This document shows, piece after piece, positions 1 to 8,593 of a stretch of DNA of 64,000 nt. Numbering within the stretch: position 1 is the stretch's first letter; the number at the start of each line of letters is the position of its first letter. A program made the translations under genes and the position numbers. A model generated the notes under the pieces. That model saw only the letters and a list, made by a program, of their open reading frames with translations. It did not search any database and was not told where the DNA came from. Source of the stretch: Palleronia sp. LCG004 (lineage in GTDB: Bacteria > Pseudomonadota > Alphaproteobacteria > Rhodobacterales > Rhodobacteraceae); assembly GCF_032931615.1 (NCBI RefSeq), contig NZ_CP136759.1:1612001-1676000 (forward strand), read 5' to 3'.

Positions 1-1746
1 CGAGATGCCGCCGAACAAGGTATTGCCGACGCTCTGCAAGAACATGTCGGAGATCTGATCAAAAACGCTGCCTAGAGCATCACGCGCATTCCGAGCCGAC
101 CTGACCCAGCCGCTAAATGCAGAAGACATGCTATTCTTGATTTGGTCAGATGCCGACTGCGCAGCCTGCGCCATCTCGGAAATTTCTTCGGTCGCTTCCC
201 GGGCCGTCCGGCCAGCACCGCCCCCGCCGCCCGAACCGCCAGCGCCACCGGCCGCCGCATCGTTCGCCTCTTCGAGGCCATCGGCGAGATCCCGGGACCG
301 GGTGGCCGCATCGCCCATCTCGTCGCTCGTTTCCGAAAGCAGGCGCCGGATCGCGGCCACCGATTCCTTGGCATCGTCGAAAGCCCCGGCGATGATGCCC
401 CGGGCCTTCTCAGATGCAGCCTCGGCCGCAGAGCCCGCGTCGAGGGAACTTGCATAGAGATCGTTCGATGCCTTGGCCGCTGTGTTCGCGGCTTCCTGCA
501 ATCCCGTCTGAAGACCCGCGAACGGCTTCTTGCCGAAGACCTCGATCCCCGCGAGCCCCGTGACGCTGTTGGTGATCGACTGCAGGAAGCCGCGCCATTC
601 CCAGAGCATGTCCGAGACAGCTTCGAGGAAGTTCGCGCGGACGGATTGCCACGTGCCTTGAAGGGCGGGCGCAATCGCAGATGCGCTTGTCACCATGCCC
701 TTGAAGACATTCCGGGCAAGGTCGCCCAGCAGATAGACCGCCTGCCCGACACCGCCCGCGGCCGTCGAGAGCCGCCCGAACTGATAGACCAGCTCCCCTG
801 CCCCGACGATCAGAGCCCCGATCCCGGTACGGATAAGCGCACCCCGCAATGCGACCAGCGCCCCGGAAAGCGTCATGGTCGCGATCCGCGCCGCGATCAC
901 GGCTCCGACATACCGCGCGCCGAAGGCCGCCGTCGCGGTCGCAAGATAGGTCGAGATCCGGGCCAGGTTGTCGATCAGCCCGTCGAGCATCACGCGCAGC
1001 TCGCCACCGGGCCGAAGGCTGTCGGTGATCGCCTGCGCCATGCGCCCGAAGACCGGGATCACTTCCTGCGCGATCCTCTGCGTGACATATTGCGTGACCA
1101 GCCCGAGCCGCGCGATCCGGTCGTTCGCCTGCTCGATCTCGGCCGCGTCGACATCGCTGATCGCAAGGCCATAATCCTCGATATCCTGCCGCGCGCGCCG
1201 GATCGCGTCACCGCCCTGGATCATCATCAGGACCATTTCACGGTTGCGGATGCCGAGATCGCGCAGCACGGCCGTCGCCTCGCCCGTCGTCAGCCCCATC
1301 CGCTGGATCGCATCGGCGATGCGCGCGACCTTCTCGTCGGCATCGACGCCTTCGAGCGCCGTGGCGTCGAGGCCCAGCCGTTCGAGCGCGCGATCCGCGT
1401 TGCCCGTGACGCCGAGGTTCGCCAGTTCCCGATCGATGTTCTGGACGTCGTTCGCCAGACCCGAGAGCGAGACCCCCGCCTCACCGGCGGCAAGTTCAAG
1501 GGCGCGGAACCCGCCAATCGACGCGCCGAGACGCCGCGCTGCCTTGGCGCTGCGGTCGATCTCCTGCGCACCCTTGAAGGCCGCAGCGGTCAGCGAGGCG
1601 AAGGCCGCCGTCCCGACCGCTGCCAGCTTCGTGAATTGGGCCTTCATGCGCCGCAGCGGACTTTCCGTCCGTCGCGCACCCTTCTCGAATTTGGCGCTGT
1701 CGAGGCCAAGATTGACCCGCAAAGCGCCGATGACGGATTGTGCCAT
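1..1746 (-). CDS. Phage tail tape measure protein (partial, C-terminus outside window)
   Basis: The frame is open from an ATG at 1746 through base 1 (at least 582 residues) and continues outside the window. The N-terminus has a mixed-charge segment, then long alanine-rich amphipathic helices. A hydrophobic stretch around residues 260-320 (…GALVALRGALIRTG…) is typical of the membrane-interacting middle of tape measures. A glycine-rich linker near residues 500-510 is followed by a segment containing SDQIKNSMSSAF. It sits three bases after the tail-chaperone gene, the expected place for a tape measure, which sets tail length and is ejected with the DNA. It is unlike the short 219-residue GTA tape measure at 52796-53455. 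The family is inferred from position and composition; no enzymatic motif was seen in the visible part. Confidence 0.8.
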   Translation of the reverse strand, partial: MAQSVIGALRVNLGLDSAKFEKGARRTESPLRRMKAQFTKLAAVGTAAFASLTAAAFKGAQEIDRSAKAARRLGASIGGFRALELAAGEAGVSLSGLANDVQNIDRELANLGVTGNADRALERLGLDATALEGVDADEKVARIADAIQRMGLTTGEATAVLRDLGIRNREMVLMMIQGGDAIRRARQDIEDYGLAISDVDAAEIEQANDRIARLGLVTQYVTQRIAQEVIPVFGRMAQAITDSLRPGGELRVMLDGLIDNLARISTYLATATAAFGARYVGAVIAARIATMTLSGALVALRGALIRTGIGALIVGAGELVYQFGRLSTAAGGVGQAVYLLGDLARNVFKGMVTSASAIAPALQGTWQSVRANFLEAVSDMLWEWRGFLQSITNSVTGLAGIEVFGKKPFAGLQTGLQEAANTAAKASNDLYASSLDAGSAAEAASEKARGIIAGAFDDAKESVAAIRRLLSETSDEMGDAATRSRDLADGLEEANDAAAGGAGGSGGGGGAGRTAREATEEISEMAQAAQSASDQIKNSMSSAFSGWVRSARNARDALGSVFDQISDMFLQSVGNTLFGGIS

Positions 1747-1749
1747 GGA

Positions 1750-2055
1750 TCAGGACGGGAACCGTGCCCGCCATTCCTCCTGTGTGATTTTCGGAAGCGC
1801 CTTCGACAGCGCCTTCAGTCGCACGCGCAATTCGTCGGGCGACATCTTCTCGGGTTTGCCCCGCAAGAGCTTTGCGAGCGGCGGGATCTTCTCCGCGCGC
1901 GACAGGGTTGCGGTCATCCAGGCCAACTCGGCCGAGGACCGGCCCTCGCGCTCGAACCGTTGCGCAGCTCCGCGCATATGCGCGAGATAGAGACGCGGGG
2001 TCAGACCCCAGAACGTGCCCGGATCGAACCCCGCCTCGACATAGGCGCGCAGCAT
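1750..2055 (-). CDS. Phage tail assembly chaperone, second frame (rcc01691/TIGR02216-like)
   Basis: 101 residues from the ATG at 2055. The motif FDPGTFWGLTPRLYL matches the FW-x-LTP-x-x-L signature also present in the GTA protein at 53452-53646 (EFWALTPAELWL), which places it in the small GTA-type tail chaperone family. This product probably also exists as the C-terminal part of a frameshift fusion with the gene at 2067-2417. The -1 frame is open from the slippery heptamer at 2100-2106 straight into this ORF, reading GKPEAPQEGQRALDYLAMLRA across the ATG (the M before LRA). Such chaperones coat the tape measure during tail assembly. It lies directly upstream of the tape measure gene. Confidence 0.78.
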   Translation of the reverse strand: MLRAYVEAGFDPGTFWGLTPRLYLAHMRGAAQRFEREGRSSAELAWMTATLSRAEKIPPLAKLLRGKPEKMSPDELRVRLKALSKALPKITQEEWRARFPS

Positions 2056-2066
2056 CGCGAGATAGT

Positions 2067-2417
2067 CTAGCGCGCGCTGGCCTTCTTGCGGGGCTTCGGG
2101 TTTCCCGGCGGCACCTCGTCGGCTGCAGGGCTTGCCGCCGCGATGGCCTTGGCCGGGGCCTCGATATCGCAGGACAGAACGACGCCTGCATCCCCGACCG
2201 TGGCCTCGGGATGATGATGACGCATCATCGCCCAGACCATCAGGCGCAGCATACGAAGGTCGCCCCCGCCATTCCCGGTCTCGATCGCCTCGAAGGCTTC
2301 GAGCGCGTTCATCTCGCTCGCATCCTCGAACTCGATCATCGCATTGAGGTCACAGCGCAGCGTGACAGGACCGTCATCCGTATCGATCGCCACTTCTCCG
2401 AAAAAGCGGTTCGCCAT
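2067..2417 (-). CDS. Phage tail assembly chaperone, first frame (GTA gp10-like)
   Basis: 116 residues, start ATG at 2417 overlapping the upstream stop (TGATG). The N-terminus MANRFFGEVAID…DG resembles the GTA protein at 53643-53960 (MANPHAGEVELILDG), i.e. the GTA-gp10 tail tube/chaperone family (Phage_TAC_11). The C-terminal tail (PAADEVPPGNPKPRKKASAR) is polar and ends just after a GGGAAAC heptamer in the correct phase for -1 frameshifting. By analogy with lambda G and GT, this would be the abundant short product, with a minor fraction shifting into the next frame. Frameshifting is inferred from sequence only. Confidence 0.78.
   Translation of the reverse strand: MANRFFGEVAIDTDDGPVTLRCDLNAMIEFEDASEMNALEAFEAIETGNGGGDLRMLRLMVWAMMRHHHPEATVGDAGVVLSCDIEAPAKAIAAASPAADEVPPGNPKPRKKASAR
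2100..2106 (-). other. Candidate -1 programmed frameshift slippery site (GGGAAAC)
   Basis: On the minus strand the heptamer reads G GGA AAC with the spaces marking the zero frame, the X XXY YYZ pattern needed for tandem slippage. A -1 shift here bypasses the TAG at 2067-2069 and enters the tail-chaperone ORF at 1750-2055 without meeting a stop. Lambda uses GGGAAAG at the equivalent G/GT position. I did not find a clear stimulatory hairpin downstream. Confidence 0.65.
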
Positions 2418-2836
2418 CAGGACGCCTCCACCATCTCGGAAAGCTTGAACACGGCCGTCGACATTCTCTTGTTGCCGACCGGCGAGCTGCGACCGTAGCT
2501 CTTGCAATACCCGACATACGTCTCGGCAGGGGAGTCCGCGTCGATCTTGATGCGGATCTGCACCATCTCGCGCGCCGACTTGATCTCGGTCAGCATCACG
2601 TCGGTAACGCTGCCCGGGATGTAATTGTGCGGCACCGAGAACTCCCCGGTATCGGTGAAGCCGGGGATAAACTGCTTGCGCTGCCCCGGAGATTCCTGGT
2701 GCGTCACCTCGATATCGTCCGCCTGCGCGTCGGGCATATCGATGTCTCCGACCTTGGCGATCTTCGTCCAGTCGGGCGTTGCGCCACGGCCGATCTCGAC
2801 GGTCCCGCCATGGCCGATCGTTGCTTCGTCAGACAT
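2417..2836 (-). CDS. Phage major tail tube protein
   Basis: 139 residues. Start chosen at the ATG at 2836 (MSDEATIGHGG), which overlaps the end of the upstream gene by 8 bases and begins the conserved-looking N-terminus; an upstream extension of the frame is composition noise. The sequence is rich in beta-strand-type segments (TVEIGRG, DIEVTHQESPGQ, GEFSVPHNYIPG) and ends with a strand pair typical of siphovirus tail tube subunits (lambda gpV type). The position between the tail terminator (DUF3168) and the chaperone pair is canonical. Its role is to stack into the hollow tail tube; the assignment rests on sequence character and order. Confidence 0.75.
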   Translation of the reverse strand: MSDEATIGHGGTVEIGRGATPDWTKIAKVGDIDMPDAQADDIEVTHQESPGQRKQFIPGFTDTGEFSVPHNYIPGSVTDVMLTEIKSAREMVQIRIKIDADSPAETYVGYCKSYGRSSPVGNKRMSTAVFKLSEMVEAS

Positions 2837-3227
2837 CCTCGTCACTCCATTGGATGATGAAATCGACCGACCGCCGGAACAGGCGATCAGGTCCGTCGTC
2901 GCGTCCGCTCCGCAAGCCTGCGAACCGGACATATCGCAGCGACCCGCCGCGATATCCGTCAAGGGCACGCCGCACGGCGCGCCCGAGATCCCCGGCGATC
3001 GTGTCGTCTGTCGCCAGAACGTCGACCTGAACGCGCGCCTCGAACAGTTTGTCGGGGCCGTCCTGCGTGTGGCTTCCGTTCAGAGAGATCCCGTGCAGCA
3101 CGAGAGCCGGATAGGGCTCGCCCTGCGGATGCTCGGCCCAGTTGATCCGCTCGGCCGCATCGTTGAACCCGATGATCTCGCCGATCGCCGCATCCGCGAT
3201 CAGCACCCCGCGCAGGTCGCGATCCAT
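2829..3227 (-). CDS. Phage tail terminator/completion protein (DUF3168-like)
   Basis: 132 residues from the ATG at 3227, which overlaps the upstream TGA (TGATG). Motifs such as INWAEHPQGEPYPALVLHGIS and RVQVDVLATDDTIAGDLGRAVRRAL fit the DUF3168 tail-completion family: a small alpha/beta protein that caps the tail tube before joining to the head. A GTA homologue occupies the same slot at 54387-54803. The gene lies in a tightly coupled joining operon. Confidence 0.75.
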   Translation of the reverse strand: MDRDLRGVLIADAAIGEIIGFNDAAERINWAEHPQGEPYPALVLHGISLNGSHTQDGPDKLFEARVQVDVLATDDTIAGDLGRAVRRALDGYRGGSLRYVRFAGLRSGRDDGPDRLFRRSVDFIIQWSDEDV

Positions 3228-3688
3228 CAATCGCCCGCCGCCTGCCGGGCCGCCTTGCGCTCGGCGCGGCCGATACTCTTCCGGATCTCGTCCCAGAGGT
3301 CGACCTTCAGGCGTTCAAGCAATGCGTTCTGATCGGCATCCCATGCCGGACGTGCGAACGGTTGCGGCGGGTGATCCTTCGTTCCGAATTCCTGCGCCAC
3401 CGCCTGCGGCAGCGGCCCGGCCCCAACGAACATCTCGACCGATGCGCGGTCGTCTTGAAACATCCGGCGGTGCAACCCGGCTTGTCGCTGCGAGAGCTTC
3501 GTCGAGACGGCCACGCTCTGCGCGAGCGCCCCCTTACGTTCGGGCGCGCCCTCGCGCATCAGCTCGGCGAGCGGCGCGGCCGACTTCCGCAGCGCGCGAC
3601 GCAACGCGCCCTTGCCCGCCGCCGTCGAAAGCTTCTCGAGTTTTTGCTCAAGCTCGGCGAACCCTTCGAGATCGACGGTCACGCTCAT
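3227..3688 (-). CDS. HK97 gp10-family head-tail joining protein
   Basis: 153 residues from the ATG at 3688 (MSVTVDLEGFAELEQKLEKL), which overlaps the upstream TGA (ATGA). The opening GFAELEQKLEKLSTAAGK and the arginine-rich helix ALRRALRKSAAPLAE are characteristic of the HK97 gp10 family. EFGTKDHPPQPFARPAWD is the conserved C-terminal element of these proteins. They act at the neck or tail completion stage of siphovirus assembly. The GTA cluster has no equivalent gene at this position, so this is one of the clear differences between the two particles. Confidence 0.82.
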   Translation of the reverse strand: MSVTVDLEGFAELEQKLEKLSTAAGKGALRRALRKSAAPLAELMREGAPERKGALAQSVAVSTKLSQRQAGLHRRMFQDDRASVEMFVGAGPLPQAVAQEFGTKDHPPQPFARPAWDADQNALLERLKVDLWDEIRKSIGRAERKAARQAAGD

Positions 3689-4014
3689 CGATCCGACCGC
3701 GCGGCGCAGGTGATCTCGATCCACGCGCGCCGGCCCCGCCCTTCCTTCGCGCCGCTGATGTCATAGGTGACGCCCTCGCTGACCAGGCGATCCTTCGGCG
3801 TGATCGAGGCGGTGAAGGCGGTATATCGCACGCGGAACCGCGTGGTGATCTCCGCCGTCTCTTCGCTGCTTGCCGAGCGCCACCGCTCGGAATCGCTGAC
3901 GTCCAGCTTGCCCGCCGGCACCGGCTCGCCCAGTGCGGCCCAGACTTTCGACATCCGCCGCCCGTCATCGACCGACGTCGCACGCTCGAATTGAACCATT
4001 CGATCGAGCGACAT
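3685..4014 (-). CDS. Phage head closure (head-tail adaptor) protein
   Basis: 109 residues; start ATG at 4014 overlaps the upstream stop. The sequence VDDGRRMSKVWAALGEPVPAGKLDVSDSERWRSASSEETAEITTRFRVRYT is typical of the SPP1 gp16/HK97 gp7-like head-tail adaptor fold, a beta-barrel that closes the portal exit. The GTA counterpart is at 54800-55138. Translation is coupled to the flanking joining genes. Confidence 0.78.
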   Translation of the reverse strand: MSLDRMVQFERATSVDDGRRMSKVWAALGEPVPAGKLDVSDSERWRSASSEETAEITTRFRVRYTAFTASITPKDRLVSEGVTYDISGAKEGRGRRAWIEITCAARSDR

Positions 4015-4571
4015 CAGGCAAATTCCGCCGGGCGGACATAGCGATGCTGACGGATCAGTCGATCAATACCGACGCTTGCCTCGATCGCGGGCTTGTCGTC
4101 GATCGCGCGCGCGGTCTCGAAATTGTCCTTCGCGAGCAACGCGACCGCCTGCACAAGGGCCGGGGGCACCTTTGGAAGCACGAACCCGGTCATCGCCGTG
4201 ACTTTCGTAACCTTGCAAGGCCCTTGATCGGCCATGACGAGATGCGGCTCGTCATGCTGCATCGCCAGCGCGTATTCGGTCGGATCGAGCATCCGCCATG
4301 TGATCCAGTCGTCGGATCGCTCGACCTTCCGAACCTCCTGGACCGGCGCGACCGGGAACCACCATTGCAGCCAATACGCGCCGCGCAGCGTGAACTCATT
4401 GAGACGCGATCCGATCGGTCGCGCAGCCGCAACCTCGACGTAATCGACGGCCGCCGCGATGCTCTTCTCCATGGCCGAGATATGCGACTGGTCCGCAACG
4501 CCGAACCCGATCTCGGCCAGAAGGTCGGTGGCCGAGATCGGGGCTGCAGGATGATCGGCAACAAGCCGCAT
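4014..4571 (-). CDS. Phage head-tail connector (gp6-like adaptor)
   Basis: 185 residues from the ATG at 4571. Features of the HK97 gp6 / gp6-like connector family include an N-terminal MRLVADHPAAPISATDLLAEIG, a helix with HISAMEKSIAAAVDYVEVAAARPIGSR, and a C-terminal helix (PALVQAVALLAKDNFETAR). These proteins form the ring under the portal. The gene follows the capsid and a small unknown gene, and its stop overlaps the next start, as in HK97-like joining operons. The GTA equivalent is at 55139-55720. Confidence 0.78.
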   Translation of the reverse strand: MRLVADHPAAPISATDLLAEIGFGVADQSHISAMEKSIAAAVDYVEVAAARPIGSRLNEFTLRGAYWLQWWFPVAPVQEVRKVERSDDWITWRMLDPTEYALAMQHDEPHLVMADQGPCKVTKVTAMTGFVLPKVPPALVQAVALLAKDNFETARAIDDKPAIEASVGIDRLIRQHRYVRPAEFA

Positions 4572-4577
4572 CGTCGC

Positions 4578-4880
4578 TTACTTCTTGCCCTGCGAGGGCA
4601 ACGCGGCTTGCTTCGCCGTCTTCTGCGCGTCGGTCGACGGCGTGGCGTCGGGCGTGCCGTCTTTCTTCGCGGTTGCCTGACCGGCATCCGTCGCCGGATC
4701 GGGATCCGGATCGGTGCCCTGCCCTGCCGGTTCCGCAACGACGCCTTCCGCCTCGGGCTTGTAGCGCTGCGCGACACCCTGTGCCTCGATCTTGACCGCC
4801 GTGACCGGATCGAACCCGGCCTTGTCGCCGGCATTGTACGGGCCATGCGCCCGCGTGAACTGCAGAATGACCTTTTCCAT
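4578..4880 (-). CDS. Small phage structural-region protein of unknown function
   Basis: 100 residues. The first ~40 residues are conserved-looking (MEKVILQFTRAHGPYNAGDKAGF). The remainder is low-complexity, rich in P, D, A, T, K and Q, and probably disordered. The N-terminus resembles the short proteins often found between capsid and connector genes in HK97-like phages, which may decorate or stabilise the head. No enzymatic motif is present. Spacing is 6 bases to the connector gene. Confidence 0.65.
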   Translation of the reverse strand: MEKVILQFTRAHGPYNAGDKAGFDPVTAVKIEAQGVAQRYKPEAEGVVAEPAGQGTDPDPDPATDAGQATAKKDGTPDATPSTDAQKTAKQAALPSQGKK

Positions 4881-4948
4881 GGTCGATTGCTCCGATGATG
4901 ATGGGAAGGGGGGATGTCAGGCCGCGTCGTGCGGCCCGACGATGGCGA

Positions 4949-6289
4949 TCAGAGCGACCAGCCCTGCCCGCGCGCGAGCGCAAGCGCCTCGTCGTGGCGC
5001 GGGGCGAGGTCGTGCTCGGAGATCGCGCGCATCAGCGTCTCGTCGCGCTGGAATGCGTGCCGAACGGTGCCGTTTGAGGCGACATATGAAGCCTCGGTCG
5101 ACGTCGCGATCGTGATGTCCATCGTGTCGCCGATCATCACCTGGTTGAAGTCGCCGAAGATGATCTCGGCCTCGTCGCCCGCATCGCCGAGGTTCGTGGG
5201 AAGCTGCGAGGTCGTATAGATCGGGTAGCCGAGCAACGTGTCGTTGATCTCGATCGACGGAAAGAGCTTCACACCGCTCGACGGCTCGCGAAGCGAGGCG
5301 AGGAAATGCTTCGCGCTCGGGTGCATCACCCATCCCGAATTGACCATGCCGACATTCGCACTGTCGACACGGCTCACCATGCCGCGCAGCGTGGCCTCGA
5401 CCGTCGCCGGATCCTTGGCGCGGGCTCCGAAATTGTGCGCGGCCGGAACCCAGTTGACGATCCCCGTGGGCGTGTTGTTCAACCCGTCGCCGCGCGTGAA
5501 GGCGAGGTCGCGCCGCAACGCCATCACGTCGATCATGTCGTCGCGGACGAGCTGCGCCATGGCGATCGAGGAATGCCGCAGAAGCGAGTTCGAGACGGGA
5601 ACCATCGCCGTGAGCTTCTTGAAGGTCATGTCACGATTGCCGAAGGTCTGCTCGCTCGTCGGGATGTCCTGCAGCTCGGCGGTATAGCTGGCGTTGGCCG
5701 AGCTGTTCTGCCGGGCGTGGCGAAGCTCGCCCGCCGGCATCGGGATCACCCGGGCACCGGCACGCATGACGGCCACGCGCGGCTTCAGCATCTCGATCAA
5801 CTCGCTCGACTGCGCTTGCGGGATCGTGATGCCGCCCGCCGCGTCGTCGGAGCGCCGCAGCGATGCGGACAGCTCGGAATGCCCGGCCGCGTCGAGGCGA
5901 TCGGCCGCCCGGGTCGCATCGCCCCGCGTGGCGGCAAGCGCCCCGACCATCAGCGCCGCACCGACGCCGAGCAATGCCGTATTGCGCGGGCGCGCCGGGC
6001 TTTGCGGCGACGTGTCGGCATGGCCGCCCGTGGCGACGGGCTGGCTGTCGTCGCCGCCCGATGCCGCTGCGGCATTGGCCGCCTCGACATGTTCGGCCCG
6101 CTTCACCGCGGCATCCGCTTTCGCGAAATCGCCCTGCGCGGCCTCGAACGCGCCGGTCGCTTGGGCCAGCGCCCCTTCGTCGAGATCGCCTTCCGCGCCC
6201 TCGATCGCCGTGATCTGGTCGGCCGTTTCCTGCATCCTGTCTGCCGCAGCCTTCCGGTCGCGGCGCAGGTCGTTGATATCCTTCGGCAT
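4949..6289 (-). CDS. Phage major capsid protein, HK97 fold
   Basis: 446 residues with start ATG at 6289. Residues 1-75 form a charged helical segment (MPKDINDLRRDRKAAADRMQE…) typical of the delta/scaffolding domain. A short alanine-rich linker is followed by the mature HK97-type body, including ITIPQAQSSELIEMLKPRVAVMRAGARVIPMP, a segment with FGNRDMTFKKLTAMVPVSNSLL, and a C-terminal half with GWVMHPSAKHFLASLRE. It would form the icosahedral head. The delta domain is expected to be removed by the S49-type protease encoded next to it. It is distinct from the GTA capsid at 55843-57033. Confidence 0.9.
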   Translation of the reverse strand: MPKDINDLRRDRKAAADRMQETADQITAIEGAEGDLDEGALAQATGAFEAAQGDFAKADAAVKRAEHVEAANAAAASGGDDSQPVATGGHADTSPQSPARPRNTALLGVGAALMVGALAATRGDATRAADRLDAAGHSELSASLRRSDDAAGGITIPQAQSSELIEMLKPRVAVMRAGARVIPMPAGELRHARQNSSANASYTAELQDIPTSEQTFGNRDMTFKKLTAMVPVSNSLLRHSSIAMAQLVRDDMIDVMALRRDLAFTRGDGLNNTPTGIVNWVPAAHNFGARAKDPATVEATLRGMVSRVDSANVGMVNSGWVMHPSAKHFLASLREPSSGVKLFPSIEINDTLLGYPIYTTSQLPTNLGDAGDEAEIIFGDFNQVMIGDTMDITIATSTEASYVASNGTVRHAFQRDETLMRAISEHDLAPRHDEALALARGQGWSL

Positions 6290-6396
6290 CGTTTGCTCCT
6301 GTCTGAAGGATGACGCTGCGAATGCGCAGCACGAAAACCCCGCCGCGTCGGCAGGGAATGGGAAGTCCGCGCTCGCGCGCGGCTATGTCTCGAAGA

Positions 6397-7323
6397 TCAG
6401 AGGCCCTGCGCCGCCAGTGCGGCGGCGGCCTGCGCGCGCGCACCACGGCGCGGCCGGCGTGCCGGGACATTGGCGGGCGCATAGGTCGCGAGCATGCGCT
6501 CGTCGAACGCCGCGCGCGTCTCGACGCGATCGGCGACACCGCGCGCGACGGCATCCTCGGGCTGGTAAAGCGCTCCACCCCATGCCGGATCACCGTTCAC
6601 GCTGAGGCGGTCGGGCAGCTCTGCAGTGGGGATGTTCCGCCCTCGCGAGATCGCGGCATGAAACACCCCTTCCGCCTCGTCGAGCATCCGCCGGAACTCG
6701 GCCATGCCGGCATCCGTCGAGGCATCGGGCCGCTTCGCCATGGCGTGGCTCGATACCAGCTCGAAGAACTGCGCGCCGGAATTGCCGGGCTGCACGAAGG
6801 ATGCGGTCATCACCGCCACGCCGATCGACCCGATCTCCGATCCGGGCGTCACGACCAGTTCCGTCGCCTGCGAGGCGAGGTGATATCCGGCCGAGGCGCA
6901 GAGCGGATGCGCGATCGCATGAACCGGCTTTGTTGCCGCGACGGCCGAGATCGCGTCGGATGCGGCCTGACAGCCCCGAACCAGCCCGCCGGGCGTGTCC
7001 ATGATCAGCGCCACCGCCGCGACATCCTCGTTGGCGGCAAGCTCGGCCATCGTCTGCTCAAGGCCCTGGTAGGTCGCCCATCCGAGATAGCGTTCAAGCA
7101 CGAAGTAATTCGGCGTCAGAAGCCCCGTGATCGGGACATAGGCCACGCCCCGCGCGATCGCGTAGCGCTCGCCGGGCTGCAGGGAAACCGCTCCGAGCGT
7201 GCCCGCCATCGGCATCGCCGCCTCGGCTGTCGGCCACGATATGCCGAGAAGCCCCTGCCCCGTCGACGCGTCCAGCGCCGTGACCTGTCCTGCCAGGCGT
7301 GAACCGATCGTGTCATTCGGCAT
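6397..7323 (-). CDS. Phage head maturation protease, S49 (SppA-like) family
   Basis: 308 residues from the ATG at 7323, which lies 11 bases inside the end of the portal gene. SppA/S49 signatures are visible: ALIMDTPGG at 106-113 (oxyanion region) and LCASAGYHLAS at 141-151, with the likely nucleophile Ser144. Phage S49 proteases cleave scaffold segments during prohead maturation and often sit between portal and capsid, as here. The GTA in this window uses an unrelated HK97-type protease (57068-57634). The C-terminal ~30 residues are arginine/alanine-rich and probably disordered. Confidence 0.88.
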   Translation of the reverse strand: MPNDTIGSRLAGQVTALDASTGQGLLGISWPTAEAAMPMAGTLGAVSLQPGERYAIARGVAYVPITGLLTPNYFVLERYLGWATYQGLEQTMAELAANEDVAAVALIMDTPGGLVRGCQAASDAISAVAATKPVHAIAHPLCASAGYHLASQATELVVTPGSEIGSIGVAVMTASFVQPGNSGAQFFELVSSHAMAKRPDASTDAGMAEFRRMLDEAEGVFHAAISRGRNIPTAELPDRLSVNGDPAWGGALYQPEDAVARGVADRVETRAAFDERMLATYAPANVPARRPRRGARAQAAAALAAQGL

Positions 7324-8593
7324 CGTCGTCTCCTTCGGTTGCGGACGCATCGCGGGTCATGTTCGGCGCTGGATTGAGGACATCACCGCCCTTGACCGGC
7401 TCCCATCCTTCGATCCTGCGGCCTTCGTTCGGCAGCATGAACGGGCCGCCGATCGCCTTCGCCAGTGCCTCGTAACGGTCCTTCGTGGTCGGGCGCAGAA
7501 GCGCATCGAAGTCGTGCCGCACGAACAGGCCGCCACGGCGTTCCGCCTCGGTCAGCAACGACAGGTTCATCTGCGCCTCGATCAGCCCGGCCCAGTGCAT
7601 CAGGCAGTCGGTCAAGTAATCGATCGCCTGCTGTTCACCATTGGCCTTCACGCCATGTTCGAGCATCTGAAGCTTCGAGGGCGGCACCCGGTAGAGCTGC
7701 GCGATCTGCTCACGGTCGAACTTCCGGCTTTCCAAAAGCTGTTGATCGGCGGCTGACAGGTCGAGCTTCTTGATATCCTCGTCCATCTGCAGGACGGGCC
7801 AATCGGACGAGTCGGGGTTCTGCAGCGATTCTCGGATCGACATCGCCTTCCTGCGTCGGCTGTCGTCGTCGGTATAGGCATCGCTAAGGGTGATCGCCCC
7901 CTTCGTCGTGCCACCGGCCGCCGTGCGCGCCGCCGCTTCCTGCCCCGCAAGCGCAAGCCCCATGCTTTCGCCCGCGACCTCGATCGGCGACCGCCCCGTC
8001 CAGCCATCCTCGGCCATGTACCGCAGATGCAGCATCGACCGGACCGGCGCGCGGCGCTGGATCCCGGCCCCATCCTCGAAATCATAGAAGCGATCACGGC
8101 CCGCGCGCAGGACCGAGCACATGTCGGGCCGGATCACGTCGAGCATCTGCATCTCGCCCGCGCCGTCGCGCGGCGTGTAGGCATAGGACCGGCCCCGAAG
8201 GCAGAACGCATAGACCAGCGCGAACCGCGCCTGAGCTGCCGCCACGCCCGGCGCGGCCTCGACATTCATCAGGTACGGCACGGCATGCTCGCGGACCCGC
8301 GCTTCCGTCCCGTCATCCCGCCGCTGGTAGAGCTTCAGCGGCACTTTCGCGGCATCGCCCGCGATCACGCTGCAGATCGCGACGACGGTCGCGTGCCGCT
8401 GCGCCGCTTGTGCCGAGACCGGGGGAAGGCCGCGCACCCGGCTGCGGCTCTGCCATCCGATCATGTCGCTCAACCACGGTTGCGGCTGCGCGGTCCCGCT
8501 CTGGACCGGACCCGACGACATTGCGGCGGACGAAACCGGCGGCTCGACCCGTGCGGATCGCACCTCGCCCATGCTACGCGAAAACAAGCTCAT
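7313..8593 (-). CDS. Phage portal protein, HK97 type
   Basis: 426 residues. Start ATG at 8593 (MSLFSRSMGEVR) overlaps the terminase stop (ATGA). Family features are SAQAAQRHATVVAICSVIAGDAAKVPLKLY near the N-terminus, DVIRPDMCSVLRAGRDRFYDFEDG, and LLESRKFDREQIAQLYRVPPSKLQMLEHG in the clip/wing region. This dodecameric ring forms the DNA entry vertex. A long upstream extension of the frame is not coding-like, and the ATGA overlap decides the start. Confidence 0.9.
   Translation of the reverse strand: MSLFSRSMGEVRSARVEPPVSSAAMSSGPVQSGTAQPQPWLSDMIGWQSRSRVRGLPPVSAQAAQRHATVVAICSVIAGDAAKVPLKLYQRRDDGTEARVREHAVPYLMNVEAAPGVAAAQARFALVYAFCLRGRSYAYTPRDGAGEMQMLDVIRPDMCSVLRAGRDRFYDFEDGAGIQRRAPVRSMLHLRYMAEDGWTGRSPIEVAGESMGLALAGQEAAARTAAGGTTKGAITLSDAYTDDDSRRRKAMSIRESLQNPDSSDWPVLQMDEDIKKLDLSAADQQLLESRKFDREQIAQLYRVPPSKLQMLEHGVKANGEQQAIDYLTDCLMHWAGLIEAQMNLSLLTEAERRGGLFVRHDFDALLRPTTKDRYEALAKAIGGPFMLPNEGRRIEGWEPVKGGDVLNPAPNMTRDASATEGDDDAE

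Noticed and set aside
142..2070. Long plus-strand open frame of 642 codons across the left end
   Set aside because: It is the antisense shadow of the tape measure and chaperone genes. It is arginine/proline-rich with no recognisable family, while the minus strand carries an ordered tail module.
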